The position numbers were made by a program, and so were the translations under genes. The notes under the pieces were generated by a model. The model searched no databases, was not told where the DNA came from, and was given only the letters and a program-made list of their open reading frames with translations. This document shows, piece after piece, positions 1-10,764 of a stretch of 20,645 bases of DNA (positions are counted from its first letter, which is position 1; each line of letters starts with the position of its first letter). The stretch comes from Cyclostephanos tholiformis (taxonomy: Eukaryota > Bacillariophyta > Thalassiosirophyceae > Thalassiosirales > Thalassiosiraceae): contig JALLPB010000194.1 of assembly GCA_036939975.1 (NCBI GenBank), positions 1 to 20,645 of the forward strand, in the 5' to 3' direction.

Positions 1-284
1 AACTGTTCCTACGTCTATACGTTTTTCACCTCTACGCTCAAAGAAATCACAGCCTTAGTACACTTGTGGTCACGAACGCATCACAGCAGTCGTGTGAAAG
101 GTCCAATGCATAACAGCCCCCTACTATGGTATGAAGGTAGTGATACTCTAACCAAAGAACTCAAAACTTTTTCTCATGACCACTCCGTCACCATGGAAGA
201 CGACCGACGATAGATCTACCATATTATTGACGGCCCTAGTACTTATTGTTACCGAGTTTCATCGAAGGAAAGAAAATCCGTGAT
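1..284. other. 5' flank of the chitinase gene, no gene seen
   Basis: No supported coding sequence here. The reading frame of the downstream gene stays open back to about position 246, but the first ATG in that frame is at 285 and is followed directly by a signal-peptide-like sequence, so 285 is taken as the start. I see no convincing TATA box or other core promoter motif. The 5' UTR and promoter of the chitinase gene presumably lie here. Confidence 0.4.
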
Positions 285-380
285 ATGAAGAGCATAAGAT
301 TCGCGGCCGTTGGCGAGACGATTATGATCGTTTCCATAGTCATCCTCGGCAGTCCGTCGTCGTCGTCACTCGCCGCCCCG
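285..380 (+). other. Signal peptide coding segment
   Basis: The first residues are a short basic start (MKSIRF), then a hydrophobic stretch (IMIVSIVILG) and small residues leading to an Ala-rich cleavage-like region near residues 30-35. This is the classic tripartite secretory signal. It supports 285 as the start codon and puts the cysteine-rich protein in the secretory pathway, where disulfides can form. Confidence 0.7.
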
Positions 381-3300
381 AGCGCGACGCCTGCCGCCCA
401 TGTTACTACTACCGCGGCGTCCGACGCGCATGATGACTACGGATCCGATTACGGATCGAGAATATTGAGGTGGAAACGCTACAACGAGGTGGCGCGTCGA
501 CGACGCAAACGGGATGGCGATCGACGGGGTGGACGACGCGGAGGACGACATTATCGGCAACTGCTAGGGGTCGACGACGTTCGTACGTTGGTGGCGGAAT
601 TGGAGTCGCAGTCCCCGATATACGCGACCATGCGTAGGAGCCTAAAGGAGAAGCGCCACATCGAGTGGCAGTTGGATCAGGCGAGGATGTTGCTGCTTCG
701 GCATCAACAACAACTGCAACAACAACCACAACAACAACAACGAGGGTTGGACGAGAAACGGGAAGAGGCATCATCCCTCGTGTCCTCGTCTTATGCCCCG
801 TCGTCGTCCATTGGACGTCGACGATCTGCATTATCATCGTCCCACAGCAGTCATAATTATAATAATCGACGACGAAGACATCTCGAGGACGAATTCGATG
901 GCGCTTACTCCACCGGCCGTCCCGGATCGACGTACGGTTACAACATGTTCTGCGGAATATCGTGGGCTGATGCATCCGTGGACTGCCCCTCTCGACAGAA
1001 CTGTCCGAGCGGGCAGAACGACGAGTGCATCACGCCCGGACACGAATGTTGGGCGTTCACCGATTGCGACACTCGCAACGGCATCGACGGGGTGCAATTC
1101 AGCGAGAGTCACGGCGTACTTGGGGGGGAAAACCTCGCGGCGACCGGGGTGGGCGCGGTCGCTAGCGGGGGGTACGTCGATCTCGATAAGCCGAGCTACA
1201 ACGAGACGGATCATTACTTCTGCGGCGCCGGTTATCAGGACGCGATAACGAAGTGCACGACGCACTGTCCCTCGGGGAATTTGAACGATTGTCCAACGGG
1301 CGAGATATGCTTCACGAAGACGCCGTGCGACGCGCGCTTGATAACGAGGGGACCCCAACCCCCCAGTCCCACGATGGAACCGACCACGCCAAGTCCCGTG
1401 GTGTCATCGAGCAAGTTGAACAAGTACTTCTGCGGGTACGATTGGCAGGACGCGCAGACACGGTAAGATGCGTGATAATACTGTCGTTGTCGTTCTCGTT
1501 GTCGTTCCCGATATCTCTCTTCGCGATGGAATATAATAGAATCGATGGAGAATGGAGGATGGAGATTGTCCTCCCGCAGAATCATTTTCTAACGCTCGTC
1601 CCATCTATTTTGTTACCATACTTTGGGTTTCGCGCCATCGTGTAATTGTCATCAAAAATCGCGTAGATGCGAGGTATGGTGTCCATCCGGAAGCGACGAC
1701 GACTGTCCTGACGATCAGCTGTGCATGGCCTTTACGGCGTGTCACGCCGTAACGTTGAACGCCTTGACATTGAAACAGATCGAGGAGAAAAAGAACGAGA
1801 CTGCCTCCGGCGCAGCTGCTCCTAGCGGTGGCGCTGCTGGTGTCGTTGATGCTACAGCCGCCGTTGACGATGCCGGCGGTGGCGGTGGAAGTGGTGCCGA
1901 TAACGATGATCATTGGTGGGAACCAGAGACAGGAGGCAGTGGCAGTGGAGGCTCTAGTGGTGGTGGGGTAACGCCAAAACCTACGAAGAGGCCGACGTTT
2001 AAACCGTCGATGACTGCCGAGGAGGCCATGCATAGAAATTCGTTTTGTGGAAAATTTTGGGATGATGTGAGTCTAAAAAAAGCAACGTTTACGTCGTTTG
2101 GGGCATGCGTATATGATTCGGTCGGGTTCAAGTCTCTCACGTCACACCGAATATATAATATAACTCAACAGGCCAGGGATAATTGCGAGACGAAGTCGCA
2201 TTGCGAGGATGATAGAGACTGTCCGGAATTCGAGTTTTGCTGGACTCAAACTCCCTGCGATTACTTTGCCACGGAAATGCCCACGACGTATCCTCCTTCG
2301 GAAGGTCCATCGAAGAAACCTAAGAATCCTAAACCTACGCAGAAGCCGAGGTGAGTGGGCCGTTTGAACAAAATCAGCTACCGATTTCGCAAAGTCTGCC
2401 GCGATGCATTACGATGGGGTTGATGCGGTTGATGCGTTTTATCTGCTCGTAACTTTCTTCTGCTGCAAAATTACAAGCGGCGAGAAGCATGTGGCGTCAT
2501 AGGCTTCTGCAATTCATTTTAAAAACAACTCATGTCTTCTCGCGTATATTATTTCATTTTTTGTTTCACCCAGTCCTGGAAACACCAGACCAACCAAGAA
2601 ACCTACTCGACGGCCAACTTCAAGGCCGACAATAGAGGCAACTGATTATCCCACTTACAGTCCGACTATTACGGCAAATCCAAGTAAGTTGACCATCAAA
2701 AATATTGCTTCAAGTCTTTTGTATCCATGGTTCAACTATAATACTCACGAATTATTTCGCAGCTGAAAAACCAACATATGACCCCGATGACCCATCGCTG
2801 ACCTTCTTCTGTGGTACCTCGTGGGACGACGCCGACAGAACTTGCGGGATGAGGTGCCCTAGTGGAAATTCTGGTGACTGCCCCGGGTAAGCATTATCTA
2901 TATTTATGTTAGATAAACATGTAGAATTTCCCTTGAAAATTATCAACGTCAAATGACGCATCTGTTATTAATCCCATCATTTTATCCCGATAATCGTCTA
3001 CCTCCCAAAAAAACAGCGAGCTTGAATGCTGGGCGTTCACATCATGCAAAGAAGAAATGGGTATTGAAATGAATACTACCCAACCCTCGCCTACGACAAC
3101 GCCCACGCTAGCCGTTGTTTATGTTCCGGGGTACGGCGGGGCTCAGGTACCGGTCTTTGGTGGAGTGAATTATACCTTAATGCAACCTACTTCCAGTCCA
3201 GCACCAACTGGTAGTGGTCAACCAAGCGTGGCACCATCGCTCCCGCCTGCAGTTGCTGCGAGGGAGAAAATGGAGTCTTACTTCTGTGGTGAGTTTCACA

Positions 3301-6300
3301 TTCCTGCTTGCTCTTGCTTGCTGATTGCCCTCTCTTATGATTAACAAATGTAACACGTGCTTTCGAATATCAGGAAAAGACTGGGATGATGTAGAGACAA
3401 ACTGCCATTCCCCGTGCCCGAGCGGAAGCAATCAAGAGTGTGAGGATCCAGAACATATCTGCTGGGCCTTTGTCGAAGCATGCAAAGCAACCATGAGTCC
3501 CATTGGAAATTCAGCAGCCGAAAAAATACCGTTCATTTCGCCTTTGCCTATCACTCTCCCGCCATCAAGTGATCCTTACTCGTCTCAATCATTGTCATCA
3601 GCTGCCGAAAAAATACCAACCATTTCGCCCTCGCCTATCACTCTCCCGCCATCAAGTGATCCTTACTCGTCTCAATCATTGTCATCGAACGGAAATGGTG
3701 GGGACTTAGACGAGGAGGAGCCTGACGAGGAGCAGCCGATAGACAATGAAGGAGAGGACTGGGGGTCAGACGATGAGATTAATAATAAGGGTGAAATCTG
3801 GGGATCGAACGGTGAGGTCAATAATGAAGGCGAAGACTGGGGTTCAGATAATCAGGTCAATAATGAGGGCGAGGACTGGGGGTCCGACAATGAGGTCAAT
3901 AATGTGGGCGAAGACTGGGGTTCAAACAAAGAGGTCAATAATGAGGGCGAACACTGGGACACGCCAGAACCGACTATAACGAGCGAACCAACGTCTCCGA
4001 TGGCGCCAACTCCAAAACCAACGTCAGATCCAACAATTGATCTAATTAGTCATCTTGAGAACTTAAAGACTTCATATTTTTGCTCAGAAAGCTGGGAAAG
4101 TATCGATTGTTCTAATGCGGAAGAGTGTCCATCTGGTGACAGCAAAGGTGAGTAATTTAGGATATAATCATGTATTGTAATCAATCATGTGCTACCAATT
4201 TTTACAAATTTCGATTTGACGAACCATCCAGAATGCCCAGGGAATAAGCAGTGCTTCAGTGGCACACCCTGTAAAACTAAGGAGGAGACATCTGAAATGG
4301 AACAATCGCCAGAAGCTGAAAAATCCGGAGGTGAAGACACTGTCTCGAGTACTGCTTTAACATCAGTCGACGAAGTGGCATCCAAATTTTTCTGTGGCGC
4401 TTCCTGGGAGGCGCTTGTAGAAAGCTGTGATACTGCCAAACCATGCCCAAGTGGCACCGATGCTGAGTGCGAAGGAGGTTCTTGTTTCGCAAACACGCCA
4501 TGTGGTGAAACTGATGCCTCGTCTGCAAATGAAGGCGCGACAAGTGTTGGTATCTTCAACTTTGCAGCTATGGTTGGGAAAATTCCTTCACATTGCAAAG
4601 ACGGCGACGTCATGTCGCGTAACGTTGGCTACTGGCAGAGCTGGAGCATTTAGTAAGAAACTCGAGTAAAATGCTGTGTTGGCTGATTTTTAATTGCCAT
4701 TCTCAACTTGAATAATCATCTTCTTGAATCCGCAGTCGAGACAAATCTTGTAACCCATTTACAGTGGAATCAATTGATGCATCGTCGTACACACATATCG
4801 TCTTTGCGTTCGCATCGATCTCTGGAACCGGTACACTTGAACCATGGGATTTCGAAGCCGACGTCAAGGGCGGGCTGTATCAACAATTCGTAGACATCAA
4901 AATCAAATACCCAGGTACCAAGGCTATGGTTGCTGTCGGCGGTTGGACTCACAATGAGCCCGGTAATGAGCGTCTGTATAGATTTAGCAAAACGGCTTCC
5001 ACTCAAAAAAATAGAAAGATATTCGCGCAGAGCTCGGTGGCGTTCTTGAGGAAGTATGGGTTCGATGGGTATGTTTATGATGTATTGTTGTTGTTGTCTC
5101 CTATACCTAACCTGACATGTTCTTTCTTTTGCATCGCTGTGCTGCATTAAAAGGTTGGATATTGAGTAAGTAATGGTGTATTCTCATTTCCGAGATGACA
5201 TCATGATAATCTTATTCATGACGATTCTTGATTTTCATCTTTCTTCGGTCTTCATTCAGCTGGGAGTACCCCGGTGACGAGACTCGTGGTGGCAATGGTA
5301 CTTTCGACAAGCAAAATCTTGTCCTCTTGTGTGACGAGCTCCGAAAGCACTTCGATGAAGCAACTGAGAAATTTGAGTTGAGCATGGCTGTTCCCGCATC
5401 TGTAGAACGATCTGCAGATGGTTTCGATTTCATCAACCTAGCGCCGTCCATTCATTTTTTTAATGTAATGGCTTACGATTTGCATGGCATATGGGATGAT
5501 CCTCGGATTATTGGAGCTCATTCTGAAATCGATGGAATAGACAATGCCATTGACTACATTTTAACGAACAGTAGTGTACCAGCGTCCCAGGTTGTACTTG
5601 GATTGCCAGCATATGGACGATCTTTCACACTTTCAAATGATAAATGCCTATCACTTGGATGTCCATTCAAAAAGAATTCTAATGTTACTGCCATTGGTAA
5701 GTTATTTCTAGTTTTCATACACACAATTGATGCAAAACATGTGTAGTGATACTACTTATCTTAATACAACTTTATTCTTTAGGAGGATGTCTTGATACGA
5801 AAGGATTTGTTCCGTTTGTGGAGCTTTATGAATGGGAGGCACAAGGCAAAGGCAAAGGATATGATTCAATTGAAGTCGACACTTCCACCTCCACCGCAGT
5901 CATGATCAAAGATGATGACCAGTTGATTTCCTATGACAATGCAGAGACATTCAGAACAAAAGTAGACTTTGCCACGAGTAAGTGTCTTGGGGGGACAATG
6001 GTTTGGGCTATCGATATGTTACCACAGGGAACTCAAGGTGCTGGCGGAGGAGGTACAGGAGGAGCAGAAGGAGGTGCTGGCGGAGATGATCAGATCGTTT
6101 TTTTAAGTGACGAAGAATCTAAGTTAGCATTTTGTGGGAAAGATTGGGAGGACGCAGTATCAACTTGCAACCGCCCGTGCCCATCCGGTATTTCTGATGA
6201 ATGTGAAGAAGGTGAAATGTGCTTTGCCGGCACAACCTGTGGAGAGGGCGGAGGAGCAATTGCAGGTGGTAATACCTGTAAAATTTGCCCCGACCTAACA

Positions 6301-9300
6301 ACTCAAGGGGTTCTCTCATGGGTGGAAATCGAAGTCGATTTGGATGGGAGTTTGACTGAGACCAAATGTGGTGACTTGGATTATGGGTTGCTTCTATCTG
6401 TGAAAACTGACAGTGATGTCTGTGACTCCTTGAAATTCGAATATGGCCAGACATGCTGCTATACGTATCCAGAAAATCAATGCACCTTATGTAAAAAGGA
6501 CCAGGTCAATTACAACATTCGCTCGGATTTGAATGTTACTATGCCTGATGGCACTATAGCAACATGTGGCCTTGTTGACATCATGTTAGGCCCGGAGGAA
6601 ATGAATGCCGAAAAATGTGTCACCACACAAGATGCGTTGTTTGATGCGTGCTGTTACAAACAGTGTAATTTGTGCGACGGACAAGGACTGAAGTGGTGGG
6701 TAGACTTTGATTCGCCAAATAAAAGACGCAAAACACAAGATACAAGTGAAGGGGAACAAGAAATTGCCTCGGAGGAAGCTGATGAGGAGCAAGAAGAAGC
6801 AAGTAGAGAGCCAACTGCTTTCCCCTCTGCGCCTTTACTGACATGTTCATCCATAGATGCTTCTCTTTACTCAGATTATATCGAAGCTGAGACGGATGAA
6901 TGCCTTGATATCCGAACCCTGTATTCAACTGACTGTTGCTACACCTTTCCAACAAATGCATGTGGCATATGTCAAAAAGGCGACGATGCTGCTCAGACTC
7001 TGCTTTGGGCCGAAGAAGTTTTACACGAAGGTAAAAATGTTTCATGTGGTGTGATTAATGATATATTAAACACAGAGGAGGACGGCAGTCCGACTTGTGT
7101 TTCCACAAGAGAGACCCTCTTTGATTCTTGTTGCTTTGATAAATGCAACCTTTGCGATGACGCGCAACTTGCATGGGACTTCACGATTGAGGACGACAAT
7201 AATCCAGGTAAGACTTGCGGCGACATTGAAGCCATATTCGCCGCAAACGAAGTTGGGTCGATCAGCAAAGAATGTTATACCACCAAGGCAGAGTATCAAG
7301 ATGTGTGCTGCTTCACACCACCTATCTCCCCATGTGAGCTCTGTCCAGAATTAGTGCGTTGGGATGAAACCGTCGAATTCGAGGGCGTGAGGTCTACTTG
7401 CAAAAAAGCTTCAGACGCATTGAAAAGAGAGGAAAATACTACTGCTACATGCTCCACCGCAAGAGAGGTATGTATTCTATACGTATCAAACATTATCCTG
7501 AATCACATTGTTTAAAAATACCCTTTTTTATGTCATAGGCCATGGTCGAAACCTGCTGTTATGAGTTGTGTGATATTTGTGGACAGACTCTAATGCTGGA
7601 TTGGGATGCTGTCGTAGAATACAATGGAGAACGGATCGCATGTGGTGATTTCAAGCCGATTTTTAGCAGAGAAGGTATCGAAGAAGGAGACGAAGCATGC
7701 GCGGATATCAAGTCTGATTTCAGCGAGTTGTGTTGCTACACTCCGCCAACTATTCCCTGCAATATGTGCCAGACAGTGTCTGATTTCTTGGATTTGTACT
7801 CAGATGTAAAGATTGATTTCTGGGGCTCAGCGATGAATTGCAGTGATTTATAGTAAGTTAATTCTCTTGAATTTTTTTGCATGTTTTACATTTTCTCATT
7901 CCATGGCCTATTCTGGTCTGTCACCCTGATCTTTTCAGTGATTACTTTGTTCGGAGAATCGAGTTGGACAGTGACACGTGCTCCAGTGCAAAGGAATCAA
8001 TTGCAGGTGAATGCTGTTATAAAAAGTGTGCTATTTGTCCGGAAAACCAGCTCCAAGACTTGAAGCAAAGTATCGAAATCGAGGGTGAAAGTATCTCTTG
8101 CTTACAACTTCACACTGTTCGGACAGCTGATATCGCAACAAACTCCAGTAACTGTCGGTCCATGCAATCCCAGTTCGCTGATCCATGTTGCTACACGCCA
8201 CCTGAAACTCCGTGCGTGTTATGCCCAGATGAATCCGTTAAAAGGAATGTACTTGTCAACTTCAATGGTGGATCAGAAACATGTGAAGTTGTTGCATCTA
8301 CCCTGGGAAGTCGCGAAAATAATGGTACTGATGAATGTATTGCATCGAAGGCCGAGTTTCAAGAGTTTTGTTGTATGAATAAATGCAGTCTGTGCATTGA
8401 AAGCGAACAGATTGATTGGGATGCTCGTGTAGAATTCGAGGGAAGGAAAGATGTTTCTTGTGGAAGTTTTGACTGGTATTTCACGGATAATGAAATCGAG
8501 GAAGGATCGGAAAATTGCACCGTTATGCAGGATGCCTTCAGTGAAACTTGCTGTTACGAACCACTAAATTATTCAACTCCTGCATGCGCTCTGTGCAAAA
8601 AGGGGGAAGAATGGTTTGATCTCGATGGTGACGTCATAGTATATTTTGAAGGGTCGAACAAAACATGTACAGAAGTCAGCAACACTTTATATCGCAAGGC
8701 CGAGGACGTCAGTGGATTTTGTGAGGCTTCACGAACCGAATACTTTTCCTCGTGCTGCTTTGACATGTGCGATCTTTGTCAAGGAGCGCAGCTGGATGCC
8801 AACGTAGAAGTAATGTACAATGGTACTGCTACGACTTGCTTGGAGCTCAGCCTCTCGTTTGCGGCTGATATTGTCAAGGAAGGTTCGAATGAGTGCGATG
8901 CAGCAAGGAAAATATTGTTTGAGCCTTGCTGTTTCAACACCCCCACCGACCCTTGCAAATTGTGTTCATACTCAGCTGGTAGTCAAGGCGAAGTCCGAGG
9001 TAATGCTACCGTGAGCTTTTATGGCTCTAGTACAACTTGCAATGATTTAAATAGTTTTTTGGCTTTACGAGAGGAGCAAACCGGATTCATGTGTCAGGCC
9101 GCAAAAACAGAGCTGCAGATTGATTGCTGCTTTCAGAAATGTGGTGTTTGTAGCGACCCTGTTGACCTCCACTGGGACAACCCAACCACGTATAATAATA
9201 TGACTTTCGCCTGCGGAGAATTAGGTTGGATCTTATCAGGAAAAAATTTAGAGGATGGATCTGGAGAGTGCGTCGACTTACAGTCGGCTCACTACAATGA

Positions 9301-10764
9301 TTGTTGCGATGGTCCATCCGCACTGATACCAGATGCCGGGAACAAGTGTGAGATTTGTCCATCAGGTAAGGATTGGTATGCTCAAGTTATCCATTCTGGG
9401 AAGCCGATGACATGCTTGGAACTAGATTCTGCGTTGTTGCAGGATGGACTTTTTAGTGGTTCCACTGGTTGCGAACAAGCAAAGCTTGATTACTCAAGTC
9501 AGGTAAAGTTGTAATTACATGTTGCGTTTTCGGGTCATCAATTATTTTTACGTTTCAATTTGAAACTAACAATTTTCATTTACAGTGCTGCTACATTCCT
9601 CCTGAGAGACCATGCAACTTTTGTCACATGGGAGAAAAAATGTACAGCGTCAAAGACCAAACTGTCTCGTTCAATGGGGCTGTTGTCAATTGCTACGGAA
9701 TCCACAACTTTTTGTCAACAAGACATGAAATAGAAGATGAAGAATGCATCGTGACTCAGAATGATCTATTCGATGATTGTTGCTATCCCAAATGCAGCCT
9801 CTGTCAGGATTATCAGCTGGATCCAGAAATGTTGGTCACTCATGAGGGAGTAACGCGTGGGTGCTCCGAAATAGAAAACCACTTCATTGGATTGAGTGAA
9901 ATTACAGAAGGTAGTGAACAATGTGCGCGCATTCAACAAGAGTACTTCGACAGTTGTTGTTATGATGTTCCTTGCGATATTTGCGCTGTCGGAGAGATCG
10001 CTTTTGAATTGCTTGTGTCTGAGCCTGTTGTGTACATGGGTGTGAATAGAACGTGTGGTGATTGGTCGGTGCTGGCATCGGAAGAATTGAGCCAGAGCGA
10101 TATTTGCAAAACAACGAAAGCCGATCTCTCTGGTTCCTGCTGCTTTAAGGAATGCAGCTTGTGTCCAGATCCTGGTTGGGTAATAAATTGGAACAATCCT
10201 TTGACGTACGACGGCCTTGCGTCGACTTGCTTAGATGTCTATATGAATTTACGAAGTGAGAGGGTTCAGGACGGTGACGATCTTTGCCAGAGTATACAAT
10301 TCACCGTATCGCATGAGTGCTGCCTAAAAATGCCGAAAAATCAGTGTTCTCTATGCCAGAGCAGCAACGGCACATATTTGAATACGAACTGGAATCAGGA
10401 GGTAAACTATTTGGGTGAAAAATTAACCTGCGGGGACATAAACGCGCTGTTAAGTGCGGAAGAATTAGACAGCATTCTATGCATTTCCGCAAGAGACGAC
10501 CTGTGGAATCCCTGTTGTACTCCGCAACAAGGTGGGAATTCGCTCCTAGATTTTGGACCACTATTGCAACCTGAAGTTTCTGACAGTGATGTTGATTCAG
10601 GCTTACTCGGATGGGATTCTTGGAATTCTACTGCAGATTACGAAAGTAATTATGGATTAGGTGGTTATTTTCGGCGCAACAAGGCCCAAACATATCGCAA
10701 TTCGTCAGCGATGGTGTCTGTGCTCCTTGTGGGATTCGTCACATCATTATTGATAGTTACATAA
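285..10764 (+). CDS. Giant secreted GH18 chitinase-like protein, Cys-rich, putative GPI anchor (15 exons)
   Basis: Predicted secreted, probably wall- or membrane-attached glycoside hydrolase family 18 enzyme, expected to cleave beta-1,4-GlcNAc polymers (chitin). Exons: 285-1462, 1667-2066, 2172-2350, 2574-2683, 2763-2886, 3017-3288, 3374-4147, 4232-4652, 4736-5068, 5154-5165, 5260-5696, 5783-7467, 7539-7852, 7939-9502, 9586-10764. All junctions are GT-AG and the joined length, 8,982 nt, is divisible by three (2,993 aa). Domain order: signal peptide (about residues 1-30); basic, polyQ- and Ser-rich pro-region to about 215; eight six-Cys modules (about 221-1102) with Pro/Thr/acidic linkers; GH18 (about 1143-1490) with D1263, D1266, D1268 and E1270; ninth six-Cys module (about 1528-1566); 21 Cys-rich modules (about 1576-2912); hydrophobic C-terminal tail. 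GH18 chitinases are usually 350-600 aa, so this is exceptionally long. Splice sites are read by eye and need transcripts; the GH18 assignment is firm, substrate is inferred. Confidence 0.88.
700..890 (+). other. PolyQ/Ser-rich pro-region with tetrabasic RRRRHL site
   Basis: CAA-type codons at about 704-740 encode a glutamine-rich run, followed by Ser-rich and basic segments. A tetrabasic motif followed by His-Leu (residues 195-200, codons beginning at 867) lies just before the first six-Cys module. It fits a furin/kexin-like site and also the RXL motif at which several diatom biosilica-associated proteins are processed. Other RXL-like sites (RQL, RTL) occur earlier in this region. Cleavage here would remove a basic propeptide; this is inferred from motif and position only. 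Confidence 0.45.
1463..1666 (+). other. Intron 1 (splits six-Cys module 3)
   Basis: Donor GTAAGA at 1463 and acceptor TAG ending at 1666. Splicing joins FCGYDWQDAQTR to CEVWCPSG and completes a module that matches the neighbouring ones. Without splicing the frame stops at 1464-1466. This is strong evidence that the long open frames on either side belong to one gene. Confidence 0.85.
2067..2171 (+). other. Intron 2, in frame and stop-free (105 bp)
   Basis: The continuous frame 1623-2354 hides an intron. Donor GTGAGT at 2067 and acceptor CAACAG ending at 2171 flank 105 bp, which is 35 codons without a stop. Removing it turns an aberrant module into a normal one (FCGKFWDDARDNC). Retaining it inserts 35 residues with one extra Cys. 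Total gene length is divisible by three either way, so module symmetry is the argument for splicing. Confidence 0.7.
3514..3687 (+). repeat. 87-bp tandem duplication in coding linker (29 aa x 2)
   Basis: Two adjacent copies, 3514-3600 and 3601-3687, near-identical at DNA level. They encode a Ser/Pro-rich 29-residue unit containing ITLPPSSDPYSSQSLSS. The unit lies in exon 7, in the linker after six-Cys module 6. High identity indicates a recent in-frame duplication lengthening a probably O-glycosylated spacer. Confidence 0.9.
3742..3960 (+). repeat. 39-bp coding tandem repeat (13 aa, six copies)
   Basis: Exact 39-bp period: 3742, 3781, 3820, 3859, 3898 and 3937 (last copy partial). The encoded unit is close to NNEGEDWGSDNEV, strongly acidic with an invariant Trp. 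It lies in exon 7 between six-Cys modules 6 and 7. Such an acidic array could bind cations or act as an extended spacer; function unknown. Confidence 0.92.
4600..6030 (+). other. GH18 chitinase catalytic domain
   Basis: Encoded by exons 8-12. Recognisable GH18 landmarks in order: VGYWQSWS at the first beta strand, THIVFAFA at the second, MVAVGGW at the third, the catalytic motif DGLDIDWEYPG with all acidic residues present, the MAYD motif at strand six, GLPAYGRSF near strand seven, and GTMVWAIDM at the last strand. The presence of every core strand and the general acid Glu suggests an active enzyme rather than a lectin-like relic. The domain sits between six-Cys modules 8 and 9. Confidence 0.93.
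5154..5165 (+). other. 12-nt micro-exon within the GH18 catalytic motif
   Basis: The donor at 5069 (GTATGT) cuts after FDG. An AG at 5152-5153 opens a 12-base exon followed by the donor GTAAGT at 5166, and the next exon starts at 5260 after TTCAG. Only inclusion of these 12 bases rebuilds GLDID and joins to WEYPG in frame. The exon therefore encodes the LDI core and part of the second Asp region of the active site. Confidence 0.85.
6127..6243 (+). other. Six-Cys module 9, C-terminal to GH18
   Basis: AFCGKDWEDA followed by CNRPCPSG, then CEEGEMCFAGTTC. This copy fits the consensus closely and lies after a Gly-rich linker behind the GH18 domain. The catalytic domain is therefore embedded inside the module array rather than appended to it. 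Confidence 0.8.
6271..10523 (+). other. Array of 21 Cys-rich modules (about 65 aa each)
   Basis: Each module has the form C-x2-C, about 20-25 residues, a conserved T/S-C, about 20-25 residues, a single C, about 9-10 residues, then C-C. Twenty-one CC pairs are seen. The linker after CC alternates between a long type (CCYTPPxxPCxLC) and a short type (CCYxxCxLC), giving a double repeat of about 130 aa. An acidic insertion (about 6720-6830) interrupts module 3. Introns 12 and 14 are phase 0 and lie just before the CC of modules 6 and 16. I do not recognise a named family; a rigid disulfide-bonded extracellular stalk or binding surface is plausible. Confidence 0.75.
10690..10764 (+). other. C-terminal hydrophobic tail, candidate GPI-anchor signal
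   Basis: The protein ends in small polar residues (RNSSA) followed by MVSVLLVGFVTSLLIVT and a stop at 10762-10764. A hydrophobic segment that runs to the last residue, with no basic cytoplasmic tail and small residues before it, is typical of GPI attachment signals. A tail-anchored TM segment is the alternative. Confidence 0.6.

Larger units (their letters stand above)
943..4506 (+). other. Array of eight six-cysteine modules N-terminal to GH18
   Basis: Eight copies of one module of about 40 aa, pattern F-C-G-x2-W-x-D-A-x3-C-x3-C-P-S-G-x4-C-x2-G-x2-C-x4-T-x-C. They start near genomic 943, 1216, 1427 (split by intron 1), 2038 (split by intron 2), 2803 (split by intron 5), 3282 (split by intron 6), 4075 (split by intron 7) and 4387. 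Six conserved Cys suggest three disulfides. Attachment to a chitinase suggests carbohydrate, perhaps chitin, binding, but I cannot match the module to a named CBM family by eye. Modules 4 and 7 diverge most. Introns repeatedly fall inside modules, so exon shuffling of whole modules is not obvious. Confidence 0.7.

Noticed and set aside
409..1358. Long minus-strand open frames opposite exon 1
   Set aside because: They lie opposite GC-rich, repeat-coding exon 1, lack domains and are explained as antisense shadows of a supported gene.
3742..3960. CRISPR-like regular repeats
   Set aside because: The 39-bp units have no spacers and are in frame within a coding exon of a eukaryotic gene.
5228..5746. 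Treating each open stretch (for example 4764-5150, 5228-5746, 5746-7515) as a separate gene
   Set aside because: Each is cut at consensus splice borders, and joining them restores GH18 and Cys modules with a total length divisible by three.
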